Assembly (NCBI GenBank): GCA_963457665.1
Contig: OY735201.1
Span: forward strand, 32,907,823 to 32,971,822
Length of the DNA: 64,000 nt
Source: Thysanoteuthis rhombus
Taxonomy: Eukaryota; Mollusca; Cephalopoda; Oegopsida; Thysanoteuthidae
Direction: 5' to 3'
Of the stretch, positions 35,080 to 45,416 are shown one piece after another. Under the pieces are notes generated by a model. It had not been told where the DNA came from, did not search any database, and saw only the letters and a list, made by a program, of their open reading frames with translations. Both the position numbers and the translations under genes were made by a program. How positions within the stretch are numbered: position 1 is the first letter of the stretch; the number at the start of each line of letters is the position of its first letter.

Positions 35080-36530
35080 TGAAAATGAATATTGCTTTAG
35101 TCAGACAGTTCTTATCTCCAAATCAATCTCTTGTAGTCTTTCTGGATATGACAGATGTTTGATACTGGTGACCATCTTTTTGATTCTTCTTTGCACTCAG
35201 TCTATTGAGTCTTTTAAAATTGTGTCGGGATGATCAGATGCAGGAGCTGAATTCTAAATGCGTTTTGACGAGTGTTTTATACGGCATTTTAAATATCTCT
35301 GCATCCATGTTCTCGAAGGTGTGGCGGGGACAGCCTAGCGTTTTATTTGCCATGTTGATTTTCTGTTGGTAGTGCGCGATGAATTTTAATGATCTGTCAA
35401 TGAGTACACCGATGTCTCTCTACACATGTATTTTTCCGAGTATGGTAAACTCAATCATTTGTCTTCATGGTGTATTTTGGCTTGAGGTTGTTTTTGTCAA
35501 GATGCACCACTTTGCATTTCAACGGGTAGTAATACATTTGCATAATTTGAGCCCAAGTTTCAAGCCGCATGAGATCTTCAGCTAGTTGAAATGCCGCCTC
35601 TTCTGTTGGTACCCATGAATACAGCTTAGCAAATAAACTCATGATTGATTTTACTTCGATAGGCAAGCCATTCACAAACAAAGAGGAGCGTATTGAAACC
35701 CAAGATAGAGCCTTGCAGCTCCCAGAGAGGACGCTAGATCATCACGAGTCTCATCCATTCACTGTCGCTTTCTTCCGTCCGTTGGATAGAAAGGACTCAA
35801 TTCCCCAAAGTTCTCCACTGTAAAAGCTTTACGATTGTCGAGATACAGATTGTCCATTGGACACTTATTTGGGAGTGACTCTGTTAACTGTCTCCTCACA
35901 TAGTTCTCTGTAATGGTGGAGTATATCGGAGCATAGCTCTTTCTGAGTCATGTTAAGTGTGTTGGACGTATCGTCCTTGGTAAATGCTCTGTAGAACTGC
36001 TCGTTTGGGATTTCGGCTATTTCAGCATCAGTGGTGGTGAAAAAAACCGTACTTTTTCTTGAGGTTCGGGATTCTGCTTCTGACTTGGTTGGATGATTTT
36101 TATGTACCCTCTCCACACATACTTTGAGTTTGGGGCTAGCTTCCTCTTGAAGTCATATGTGGCCTTTTTCATGGCATTACTCGCTTGATCTATTATATCC
36201 TGCCCAGATGATGAAAATATAAGATCATCCCTAGTAGCACGTTGACCTCTGAACCGTGTAGGTGTAGAAGTGTACGACTGATGTGTTTGTGGGGGCTGTA
36301 CCATTCATCAGAGCAGGCAATTCTGGTTCTGAGGTCCACTTGATCCTGTTTTACCCAAGTCCCCAGCAATTATCTTATTCTGGTAACCTGAGAAGGTGGC
36401 TGCTTCTCTATCGGGAGAACCACTTCTGTAAATACTTATAACCAGTAATTTGAGGTCACTTGCACTAGTTATGTTGACACATATAACATCTTTGGATCTG
36501 TGACCGTGAATAGTATTTTGTAGTAATAAC
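35080..36530 (-). pseudogene. CR1/jockey-like LINE remnant
   Basis: Minus-strand order: endonuclease end with TPTRFRGQRATRDDLIF (compare PTRxRG...LDLIFT) at about 36250, linker with ATYDFKRKLAPNSK, then NEQFYRAFTKDDTSNTL. A deletion removes most of the reverse transcriptase. It resumes at about 35650 with KSIMSLFAKLYSWVPTEEAA (the FADD Asp residues lost: LFA-KLYS), LKCKVVHL, RDIGVLIDRSLKFIAHYQQK, ANKTLGCPRHTFENMDAEIF and LSYPERLQEIDLE, in several frames. Confidence 0.85.
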
Positions 36531-36599
36531 CGTATTGATTTGGGACGTTAAACTTTCGAGGTTGTCAGCAATTGTAAATAAGATGTATCTACAAAATAA

Positions 36600-37480
36600 G
36601 ATCGATAAAAAATAATGTACGACCATAATATGAAATCGTAAAAACTAGAAAACATTAAATCCAAAATTAATTGTCAAAACGCTCTTGGAGAATAGAGTAT
36701 TCTCTCAACAAACATAAGATAACATTACGTATGAAATTTTTAAATTAATACTACAATGTGTGAGAAGGGTACAAATTATGCTTAATGTCTCACATTTTCA
36801 TACATTTCTATCATTTTTCAATTAAAAATTTTTTTTTCAAAGAAAGAAAATATCAACAACCCATCAAATTCATAAATCTTTTGTACAACAATCAAATTAC
36901 AATATTTTTAGAACAAACTCATGAAATTGAGCTTTTTTTGTACAATTTGATAATTTATTTTTTGTATCTATAAAAACTACTTCTACTTTTATTTTGAAAT
37001 CTGTTTTTTGGAAAAAAAAACTTTATTCCAAGCCAATATAACCTCATGCTTGGTGGAATTTCTTCCATATTTTTCCGTGATGATATGTTTCATAAACAAA
37101 GACCTTTCGATAACTTTCTAGTAAAAGTAGAGCTTTTTTCTGTTTGGAGAGTAAGAAAAAAATATTAATACTGTTACGAGGTTTTTGATCGATAGAATCA
37201 TTGTTTCTGTCTGATTTTTTTTAGATGAGGGAATATCATCATTAAATTGTATCCACTCATCACCTGAAGACCGTCTTTGGGTACAACGGCCGGAACATTG
37301 TGTTAAAAAAAATGAACCAAGACGTGGACAAAAGTCCGCAAAAATCTTTATCTTATGATAAAATCACATCAAAGTTATGTTACCTTTCAATTTGGGGATT
37401 TTCCAGGACTCATAGTAAGTTAAAAATCATGTAGAAAAGTTAGCAAGTAAGTTAGTGCTAGAATTAAAAAGTATTTTAAA
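36600..37480. other. AT-rich stretch, nothing recognised
   Basis: Very A/T-rich with long A and T runs. Short open frames are compositional. No repeat family identified. Confidence 0.5.
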
Positions 37481-37487
37481 GGGTAAG

Positions 37488-38580
37488 AGGACATTTTAAC
37501 CGTGGGCAGGTCGGCCTAGATTGTTCAACCTAGTCGCTCGAGGACATTCTGGCTGCAAATTTTTCTACCCCAGACAATTTGACTGTGTTTTGTTTTTAAA
37601 GGCGAAAAGTACTAACTAGATGGAATCAAAATTACCTAATGCAAATTTACAATGATAAGTTAATTCGTGTTTGTTTAGTTTGTTAAATCTTTGCTTAAAC
37701 TTTTTGTATTTTTTATTCATTTTCAAGTATTTTTAGCTAATGTATTTTGTTTAATTAAAGTGTTTTACTTTTTACATTAAGACCTTAAACGTAAAACATT
37801 TCAATCAAATCAAAAAAACACAAATAGTAGTCGCAGGAAAACTCACAAATTGCCGTAACCGAACCGAAAGCATTACTCGCTTGCTTTCTTCTTTTTGTAT
37901 ATTTCTCATAATTGCCACTTTGTTTAGTATTAAATAAGAATCTAATCCAGCTAGAGTATTTCTGTTTGACCTTCCTAGGAACACATTCGTTTATTCGGGT
38001 TTCTTTATCTCTGACTGTTGCTGTAGTTTTAGGTATATTATGTTATATACCTTCGTTGCAGATTTCATCTATGATGTTGGATTGATTTGTCTTTATATAT
38101 CTTATTCTAGTCATGGCTGAAGAATGTTTTCATTTTTATAGTCATTCTTGTTGTAGCTGACTTTGGAGGAGATAAGTGGTTCCATGTTGGAGTTGATGTT
38201 ACATGTGATTATCACATGATCACTTGCACCTACTTATGGGCAATATAAGATATATACTTGAGAAAATGAACAAAAAACAGCTATAAAACGTTGAAAGGAA
38301 GACTTATAAAAGTAAACGAGTATGAATTAAATTATGATTATTATGAATCTACCATTGAACCCAAGAACTAGACACGTTCAGACTCTGCGATGCCCATGAT
38401 AGAGGATTGTGGCGGATCCTGGGGAAGGTCTATGTCCAACGACGGGCGTTAAAAGACTGATGATGATGACATTGATCCCCGATTGTCCGGGGTAGAAATA
38501 TTTGTTACCAAAATATTCTGACTCGACCAGTCCAGGTTGAACTGTCCAGGCCGACTGGTTCATGACCAAAATGTCCACGA
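37488..38580. repeat. Inverted pair of about 100-bp repeats
   Basis: The left copy at 37489-37582 reads GGACATTTTAACCGTGGGCA through TTGTTCAACCTAG and ATTTTTCTACCCCAGACAAT. The right copy at 38473-38577, inverted, reads GGACATTTTGGTCATGAACC through CAGTTCAACCTGG and ATTTCTACCCCGGACAATC. The spacer of about 890 bp is non-coding and includes an RTE 3' end at its right border. Confidence 0.75.
38370..38470 (+). mobile_element. RTE-type LINE, short 3' end fragment
   Basis: RLRDAHDRGLWRILGKVYVQ can be read after a small frame adjustment, followed by CGACGGGCGTTAAAAGACTG and a TGATGATGATGA tail. It is the same 3' terminal layout as the fragment at 31620-31975. Confidence 0.65.
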
Positions 38581-39324
38581 TCCAGTTGCGAAGATAGGAA
38601 GGGGTGATCGGAGAGACTTGATCAAAGTGTTCGAGATTATGGGTGGTTTATAATTAGTAGACCCTAATATATTTTTCATTAGAGTAGAGTACGAAGGGAC
38701 GGAGAGACCCCACATATACGGTGAGTAAATAAAAGTAGTCAAAATATCAGAAAATTCAATAGAATGATCGTGGTCGGACTATGGAATCGATAATTAACAC
38801 CTAGTGCTATCAACAGATGTGAATGACTTAAAAGAGAATTGTGATGTTTATTTTACCGCAGCAAATGTTTATGACCCTATTGTGTTAATATGATTGTTAT
38901 GATATGTGCTTGTATATACAAATGGCACACTATTTTGTCGCACTTGGATATGTTATGTCCGCTAACTATAAACTGCAAATGTTCTCATGTGTCACGAAAT
39001 AGTTTGAATATCTATCAACCTAATTAAAGATCTTTAGGAAAGCGGTAGAATTTACTACAGTGACTCGCTGAATAATGATTGCACTCTGGAATGATTTTTA
39101 TTGACGCTGTTTTGAAGGCCCGTTTAAGCCTTATTTGGATGGCACAAGCCGCTACCATGGGAACGTGACATCAGACTTTGACACACAATTATGTTTACTA
39201 AATACTCACCTTAACAGACGAGATAAATTGTTGTAATGAAAGTAATAAAATCAAATCAGATATTGTTTAATTCATTTTGTTTTTTAAAAAGTAATTTAGA
39301 ACCACTCTTTCTTCACATTGTAAG

Positions 39325-39640
39325 AAAAAAAGGGCCAACGTAAAAAGAGTTAATGTCAATAAAAAGGAGCAGGCTTTAAAATAGGGTAGTTAATGTTGAA
39401 AAAAAGGGGCTAATATTTAAAACAGAGGGGAAGGCATGGAGGTTAAAGTTAAAACGAGGGATAATTTTAAAAAAGTTGGGGCTAATAACCAAAAAAAAGA
39501 GGTGCTCATATCCCCCAAAAGAGGGCTAATGTCAGAAAGAGCAAATTTTGAAGAAGGGGCTAATGTTAAAAGGGGGGGGGTGTAAAAAGGGGAGGCTAAT
39601 GTTAAAGAAAAGGGGTGGCTGTTTTGTTTTTTTGAAATCC
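39325..39640. repeat. Purine-rich degenerate minisatellite
   Basis: Irregular 20-30 bp units vary around AAAAGGGGCTAATGTTAAA: AAGGGCCAACGTAAAAAGAG, AAAAGGGGCTAATATTTAAA, GAAGGGGCTAATGTTAAAAG and GGAGGCTAATGTTAAAGAAA. The plus strand is almost all purine, with a run of G at 39573-39582. Confidence 0.75.
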
Positions 39641-39661
39641 CCCAAAACGGTTACATGGTTA

Positions 39662-39785
39662 ACAAATGACATCCTGTTGTTACACGGGGAATGAATCATT
39701 CGACCTAAACAATGTAAATAGAATAAACAATTTAAGAAAAATGGGGCTGTTGCAGGGATCGAACAGTTCGTACCATCCATTTCTA
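39662..39785 (-). mobile_element. tRNA-SINE fragment related to the palindromic elements
   Basis: On the minus strand, GAACTGTTCGATCCCTGCAA (B-box-like) is followed by CAGCCCCATTTTTC, then TTGTTTATTCTATTTACATT, GTTTAGGTCGAATGATTCAT and TCCCCGTGTAACAACAGG. The order and sequence match the right half of the element at 45141-45416. The tRNA-like head is truncated. Confidence 0.7.
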
Positions 39786-39829
39786 AGTATCATAATTGTT
39801 TGGATGGATACATCCTCTCACATCGAAGG

Positions 39830-40240
39830 TAACAGGCTAAGTGAGGTTGTTTTTGGAGGTCATTTCAGGTTACCACAGGTAATTTATGGTCTCTTCTACT
39901 CAATTTTCCAAGTTTTTGGCAATAATTTCGCACCTATGTAACTGACATTGGGCGCAGGGGTGAATATTTTATTGGCGAAGATCAAATGCCATGCGATATT
40001 GATATAATCAATTTGATGTTTCCTGGGGCAATTTTCGGTCAATTCTAGCCAATTTTTCACGTCTCAGCCTCAATTTTGAAACTATGAAACTGACATTTGG
40101 CGTAGAAATAGATCTTTTCACGGCTAAAGTATTTAGAAATGGCTCATTCGAGGTCGCGATATGTCATTTATGGTCATTTCAAGCGAAATTTCTCAGTTGT
40201 TGGCCACAGCGTGGCACCTAGGGAATTTTGGATAGAGGTA
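39830..40240. repeat. Degenerate satellite-like array, about 130 bp x 3
   Basis: Three diverged units share GCACCTATGTAACTGACATT / AACTATGAAACTGACATTTG / GGCACCTAGGGAATTTTGG together with GGTCATTTCAGG, GGTCAATTCTAGCC and GGTCATTTCAAGC blocks. Non-coding. Confidence 0.55.
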
Positions 40241-40244
40241 CTTC

Positions 40245-41440
40245 TTTACGCTTGTTTCGGGAAGTCAACCTTGGACTGAAGATTTCCCCAATATACAGTA
40301 TAATGGAAGATATAAGACATCTGCCGGTTATTTGAGGACTTATGGATGAATCTCATCAGGCCCCATTGCTTTATTGGGGGTTTTAAAAGTTGATAACTTT
40401 TCCACGTCTGTTGTCGCGAAACAAACATTTTCGATCGTAGTATTTACCTCCAGTCTGTAAAATTCAAACGGATCTGCTACATTATCGTCATAAATACATG
40501 GAATTCATTAAACATTTATCATCATCCTTAATAAATGGAGACTAGAAGAAACGATTTAGTTCCTTTGCCAATTCTTTGTCATTATCTATATCATGACTAT
40601 CGTCTGCTTAAAGCTTGGATTCTGTTCCCCTTGACCTTTTCTCTCTATTGGCATACACGAAGAAAGCCTTTGGGTTTTTCTTGATTCTATCACAAAGTTC
40701 TTATTTCTTATTTGCTACATTCCTCCTTTTCACATACTCCCTACACCTAATGTATGTTTTACATTTTAGATACTTCGTCTGCGCATAATGTTTTCTTTTC
40801 ACGCACATCTTGACTGTTATATTGAACCACGGCGAATCTATCTTTTTACCATTTGTAATATCAACCAGAGGTACACATTCTTTTACTACATCGTTCAAGG
40901 AAAAACTCCCATGCAGCATTAAGATCGGTAGTGTTCATGATCCCTTACTGGTATAATTACATAATTAACCTTAGTCGGCCTTGTTGTACTCATATCTGGT
41001 AGATTTAGACTTGTGTGGAAATTACACGTTATTATAATGCTATGATCAGATTTACGTATGGGGCACAACATGTCAACCCCGCTAAAATCTAGTTCACTAG
41101 ACGAGATAACTAGGTCAAGACAGCTTGACGTGTCATTACCTCTCTGACGAGTTGGTCCTCTGACGTGCTACGTGAAAAATAGGTCAAACGAGTTTTTGTT
41201 ATCTCTAACCATACGATTCTCCCGATCAATATTCGGTAAGTTGAAATCACCATTTACTAATATTCTACCCTTACAAATTTTGCTTGCAATCGCAAATTGT
41301 TCTCTTATTCTATACACAATACCAATCAGATCGTTTTTCTTGGTTGTATTTTTCACGTCGAAGAGGTATCCTTGAAATTCAAATCATTCATTTCCCTACA
41401 CGAATCGACATCAATATGATTTCCTACCTGTGTAATTACA
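40245..41440 (-). pseudogene. CR1/L2-like LINE remnant
   Basis: Minus-strand endonuclease text: KGRILVNGDFNLPNIDREN (GDFN motif) at about 41270-41200, HVRGPTRQRGNDTSSCLDLV, then SSELDFSGVDMLCPIRKSDH, keeping the terminal SDH motif. A degenerate linker includes KNPKAFFVYANREKRS. The start of the reverse transcriptase is KPPIKQWGLMRFIHKSSNNR (compare NPSKAMGPDGIHPRVLKELA) at about 40370. It is truncated after that. Stops occur throughout. Confidence 0.85.
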
Positions 41441-42110
41441 ACATTGTCTGTCTTCCCATTCATCAAATCCTGTAGTCTTTTCGGAGATGAACAAGCTCTC
41501 TCAGGCTCATTAGCTACTTTCTCATTGTCCATCAGGTCGATATGAATTTACTCAGAAATACTTGCTTGCACTTCTGCTCGCTTCATGTCCGTGAGCATTT
41601 TAAGCCGAGGAAATTTGGACCATAGGGATATGAATTGGAAACACTAGGCGCGGAGGAATTATTTTGCAAATGTCCATCTTAATAGTGTCATTTTCTTAAC
41701 CATTACATTGTTTAAAAAGTTTCAAGTGATAAAGTCATATATACATTAAAGTTTGACATTTTTCAATATCAAGCGCATCTCTGATAAAGGGGCGACTCAC
41801 CTTCCTTAATATGATTCGACTTGCCCATGGACTAAACCACCCGCGAGCCAACAGGCTTACCCGTACACACGCAGGACTAAATTAAACATCCGTTTTTAAC
41901 AGACAGCACTTGTAATTTATCATGTCTGTCATGGTCTACTGTCGTTTAGAGACTACGTGTCCTCTCCGTTTTAAACTTTGACCTTTGTTGACCTAATCTA
42001 GAATTCTGTAACATTTTTTCATAGTTCAGTTGAACATCGTTTAATAGTCCCGTAAAATGAAACTTGACCTCACACAAATTGCAACCCAAAAATGTATAAT
42101 ACACGCACAC
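41440..42110. repeat. Long repeat, copy A (pair with 44436-45085)
   Basis: Shares about 650 bp of diverged sequence with 44436-45085 in the same orientation: CTTTTCGGAGATGAACAAGC, GATATGAATT, CAGAAATACTTG, TTATTTTGCAA, TCTAGAATTCTGTAA and CACACAAATTGCAA. It ends in CA-rich sequence in both copies. On the minus strand MDNEKVANEPERACSSPKRL can be read, and its counterpart in copy B runs into a hAT-like segment. Confidence 0.8.
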
Positions 42111-42193
42111 ACACACTACACACACATACACACACGTGTATGTATGTGTGTGTGTATGTGTATGTGTGTATGTGTGTGTATGTGTGTGTGTGC
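42098..42193. repeat. Compound (CA)n / (TG)n microsatellite
   Basis: ACACACACACTACACACACA is followed by an ACGTGT switch point and then GTGTGTGTATGTGT runs. The strand switch makes it partly self-complementary. The ORFs through it are artefacts. Confidence 0.97.
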
Positions 42194-42479
42194 CAAATTC
42201 AAGCTTTCTAGGGGCAAAATTGTAGCCTACGAATGCTTCTTTCATTTTTGACATTTAGTCTTACCCATATCATGGAATAAACTGGAAATTTATTTCTGTT
42301 CATATGAATATTTACTAAACTATGCCTGGCACATTGCCCGATGATGGGGAATGGTGGCAAAGGAAGATTGTTTTGCATCAATATTCCAAGTGAAGGCTTG
42401 AGTTAAGGACCTTTCTGTCTTGGTAGCTCGGATTTTCAATGTAGTTTTCATCTGGTCTTGAACACCTATCTCTAGATCT

Positions 42480-43392
42480 ATTCTTGTTTTCAAGTTGTAA
42501 CCCAGCTTGTAAAAAAATCGTGAAGAAGTAGGGGAGACTAAGTGGTGCCGTGGCTAGATCTGGCTAATTAACGTTTACGGATCGGTCCGACACAAGCTAG
42601 TAGATTCGGCCTTGAAAAGATACCACTTGTTTGAGATATTATTTTCGATTATTGTAACAACTCCAGTCTGAGCGTGTCCTGTGAAAATCTACCATCAGCG
42701 TGGCATCAACTGGAGAAGGGCATTACCACAGGTTGCACTATTTCTGTGTCACTATAAGCGTTAGCCTTGAATATGGTGATGTTGAGTGGAGAAAGTTGAG
42801 GTCTAAATCTGGCACAAGACAAACTAACCCCCCCCATAAGAGCATTCACAGATAACCTGACCATCACAACACCATCAGTGAATGGATGCAGGGGACTTCA
42901 TTCGTTGGGCTAGAACGAGCTTCAAGCCAGAGAAGTCCAGATCTCTGGTCATCAGGAAAGGTAGGGTGAGTGACAAGTTCCATAACCCATTGAGAGGCAC
43001 TCGAATTCCATCCCTGACAGAAAAGCCTGTCAGCAATCCCAGGAAGATTTTCACCAGCAAGCTAAAAGATACTGAAGCTAATCGAACGGTCACGGGTGAC
43101 CTAAGCTATTAGATTCATGCGGTGGACAAATATGGGCTTCCTGGTGAATTTAAGGCACTGATATACCAGCACGGAATTCTGCTGCGACTCCTCTGGCTAC
43201 ACCTATGAAGTTCCAATTACTTTTGTGGGTGTTTCGAAAAGAAAGTCAACTAGTCCCAGGTTCCGTGGCTAGGCCAGCCACAGAACTTAAGAAGCATTGT
43301 CCTTCATTGCCCTGTATGGCTACAGCTTCCTTTCAGTAGCGAGGTTGAGGAGTTCAAAGTCACCAGAGCTAGGAAGTTTCTGAAATCTTACT
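42480..43392 (+). pseudogene. R2-like (restriction-endonuclease type) LINE reverse transcriptase fragment, copy 1
   Basis: Plus-strand segments: WHQLEKGITTGCTISVSL, RAFTDNLTITTPSV (the FxDD catalytic box reads FTDN), then the frame at 42882-43109 with WARTSFKPEKSRSLVIRKGR, IPSLTEKPVSNPRKIFTSKL and LKDTEANRTVTGDL, then DKYGLPGEFKALIYQHGILL. It closes with LQLPFSSEVEEFKVTRARKF. These match the palm-thumb part of R2/NeSL-type LINE polymerases. A stop at 43110 and several frameshifts mean it is dead. It is about 900 bp long, 5' and 3' truncated, and followed by an A-run at 43461-43482. Confidence 0.8.
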
Positions 43393-43499
43393 CTATTTAG
43401 AACAGATCGAAATCTATGTCGTTATGACGTACCAATGCTGAATTATTACAGAAAAAATTGAAAAAAAAAAAAAAAAAAAAAAGAAAGGATACGGCCACA

Positions 43500-43960
43500 G
43501 GGAATTATTTATACATATTTTCGTTGTTGCCTTTTGCTATTTTACCATTGTCAACGGATTTGAAAAGAGGTGTATGTATTCGGTTGTGTCCATTCATCTG
43601 TCTAAACGATATCTCCGAAATTACTGAATCGTCAATGCATTTTGTGTAAGGGTGGAAAATAGGTTACGGAAAAACTGATTACATTTTGAAGCAGATTCAT
43701 GCACAATTATCTCCCCTACGGCGTAGCTATGTGTCATAAACCATATCATATTGCCAAAATTCCATGTCTGTCCAGACAATATCCCTTAAAGTTATCAACG
43801 CAATCTCAATGATATTTTGTGAAAGGGTGAACAATAAGTCATGGAAGAGCTTAGTAAATTTTGGAACGGATCCATGCAAAACTACCCGCTAACAATGGTG
43901 TTGGCAGAAGTATGCGCTAAGTGCTTTCTAGTTATTACTTGGACAATATTTTTGTACGGA
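43500..43960. repeat. Internal tandem repeat, about 190 bp x 2
   Basis: Block 1 (CTGTCTAAACGATATCTCCG ... GGGTGGAAAATAGGTTACGG ... CAGATTCATGCACAATTATC) recurs as block 2 (CTGTCCAGACAATATCCCTT ... GGGTGAACAATAAGTCATGG ... CGGATCCATGCAAAACTACC). Non-coding repeat of unknown class. Confidence 0.65.
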
Positions 43961-44184
43961 TGGCTGTAAGTCCTGCCAAACACGTGACTTCCGGTCATTA
44001 GAAAGACACTGAGAAGAACTCATTTTTAGTTTTCTTTCAACGCTTAACCCCCATGCTTGTCTGCTGATGATGATTGACATGTAGCTGTCAACACTTCTTC
44101 GACCTGTGCTGATGGATTATACAACCCCTCCTGTTAAAAAAAGGTATTTTTCATTTTTATTTACTCAGTGAATAGATGGAGGTT

Positions 44185-44451
44185 TTAAAATTCCAAATTG
44201 CAATTCAGAAACAAAAGATTATCCGCCTTTTCTTCTTTTGAATCAGTTATACTCTGTGCGAGTGCAATTCCTACGGCATTAAAGTTCCCTTCACTGGATG
44301 GGGGAATATTTAAGTATTTCTTTGCCAGTTTACAAAGCAATGGGGACATTGACTGGTGAGCTCTCCAAAACCGAAGAACATCAATTTCTTCATCAATTTT
44401 GTAGTTCTTCACAAGAAACCGAATTATGACATCGTATGTCTTCCCATTCAT
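44185..44451 (-). pseudogene. hAT-like transposase C-terminal (dimerisation) fragment
   Basis: An 88-codon minus-strand frame reads LRFWRAHQSMSPLLCKLAKK then YLNIPPSSEGNFNAVG and, further on, KEEKADNLLFLNCNL. This fits the hAT family C-terminus: WW...PLL..LA.KYL.IPP.S..SER.FS..G, then a ...LLFLN.N end. The usual SER motif is replaced by EGN. Only the last part of a transposase is present. Confidence 0.65.
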
Positions 44452-45085
44452 ATGCAGTCTTTACTCTTTTCGGAGATGAACAAGCTCATTCAGGCTCATC
44501 AGCTAATTTCTCATTATCCATAAGTCGATATGAATTAGCTCAGAAATACTTGTTAGCACTTCCGCTCGCTTAATGTCTGTGACCATTTGAAGCCGACGAA
44601 ATCTAGGCCATAGGAGTATAAATTGGCAACACTTAGCACGGAGAAATTATTTTGCAAGTTCTTTCAAGGTTTTTTTTATATATTTATTGTGCCATTTTCT
44701 GAAACGTTCAAGTATTTAAGAAATTTCAAGTGATAAAGTTATATTACCAGTAAAGTTTGAGATATTTCAATGTCTAGCATCACTGGCGAAAGCGCGACTC
44801 ACCTTTCTAAACATGATTCGATTCACCCGTGGACCATACCACACGCGGGCCCACAGGCTTACCCGTGCACGTGCAGAACTTATTTAAACATCCGTTTTTA
44901 GCAGACAACACTTGTAATTCATCATGTTTACCACAGGCTACTGTTGTTTGAGATTACGTGTCCCCTTCGTTTTAAACTTTGACCAATGTTGACCTTATCT
45001 AGAATTCTGTAATATTTTTTCACACTTCAGTTGAACATCCACTTCTAGTCCAGTAAAAATGCAACTTCACCCCACACAAATTGCA
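44436..45085. repeat. Long repeat, copy B (pair with 41440-42110)
   Basis: Same-orientation diverged copy of 41440-42110, with small indels throughout. Copy B is contiguous with the hAT-like fragment on its left side, whereas copy A abuts a CR1-like LINE. CA repeats follow in both. Confidence 0.8.
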
Positions 45086-45140
45086 AATACACACACACAC
45101 ACAAATATATACATACACTACATTTAAGAAATTATAAATC

Positions 45141-45416
45141 GCATTATATCATTTTGAAATTATTCGAAACGATCTCCTATTATACACGTAGAATAAACAA
45201 TTATAGACAATGGGGGTGCTGGAGAAATCAAACCAGTGACCGATAAGGTAGCCGCTTCAACATAGTGTTTAGCTCAATGGAAAGAGCAACGCTACGTTGA
45301 AGCGGATACCCTATCGGTCGCAGGAGCCCCATTTTTTTCATTGCTTGTTCTACGCTGTCTAGGCCAAATGATACATTCACCATGCAATAACAGATCATTT
45401 CAAAATAATATAATGC
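45141..45416. mobile_element. Palindromic SINE-containing foldback element, copy 2
   Basis: The outer ends GCATTATATCATTTTGAAAT and TTTCAAAATAATATAATGC are inverted copies. Inside, two tRNA-like units face each other. The right unit starts near 45267 with the A-box-like TTAGCTCAATGGAAAGAGC and runs through TTGAAGCGGATACCCTATCG to a shortened B region. The left unit is inverted, with ACCGATAAGGTAGCCGCTTC and, on its own strand, GGTCACTGGTTTGATTTCTC, a better B-box match. The right tail GTTCTACGCTGTCTAGGCCA ... ATACATTCACCATGCAATAA matches copy 1 at 20788-20996. Confidence 0.8.

Noticed and set aside
41946-42254. His-Thr-rich or Cys-Val-rich ORFs
   Set aside because: Translations of the CA/TG microsatellite.
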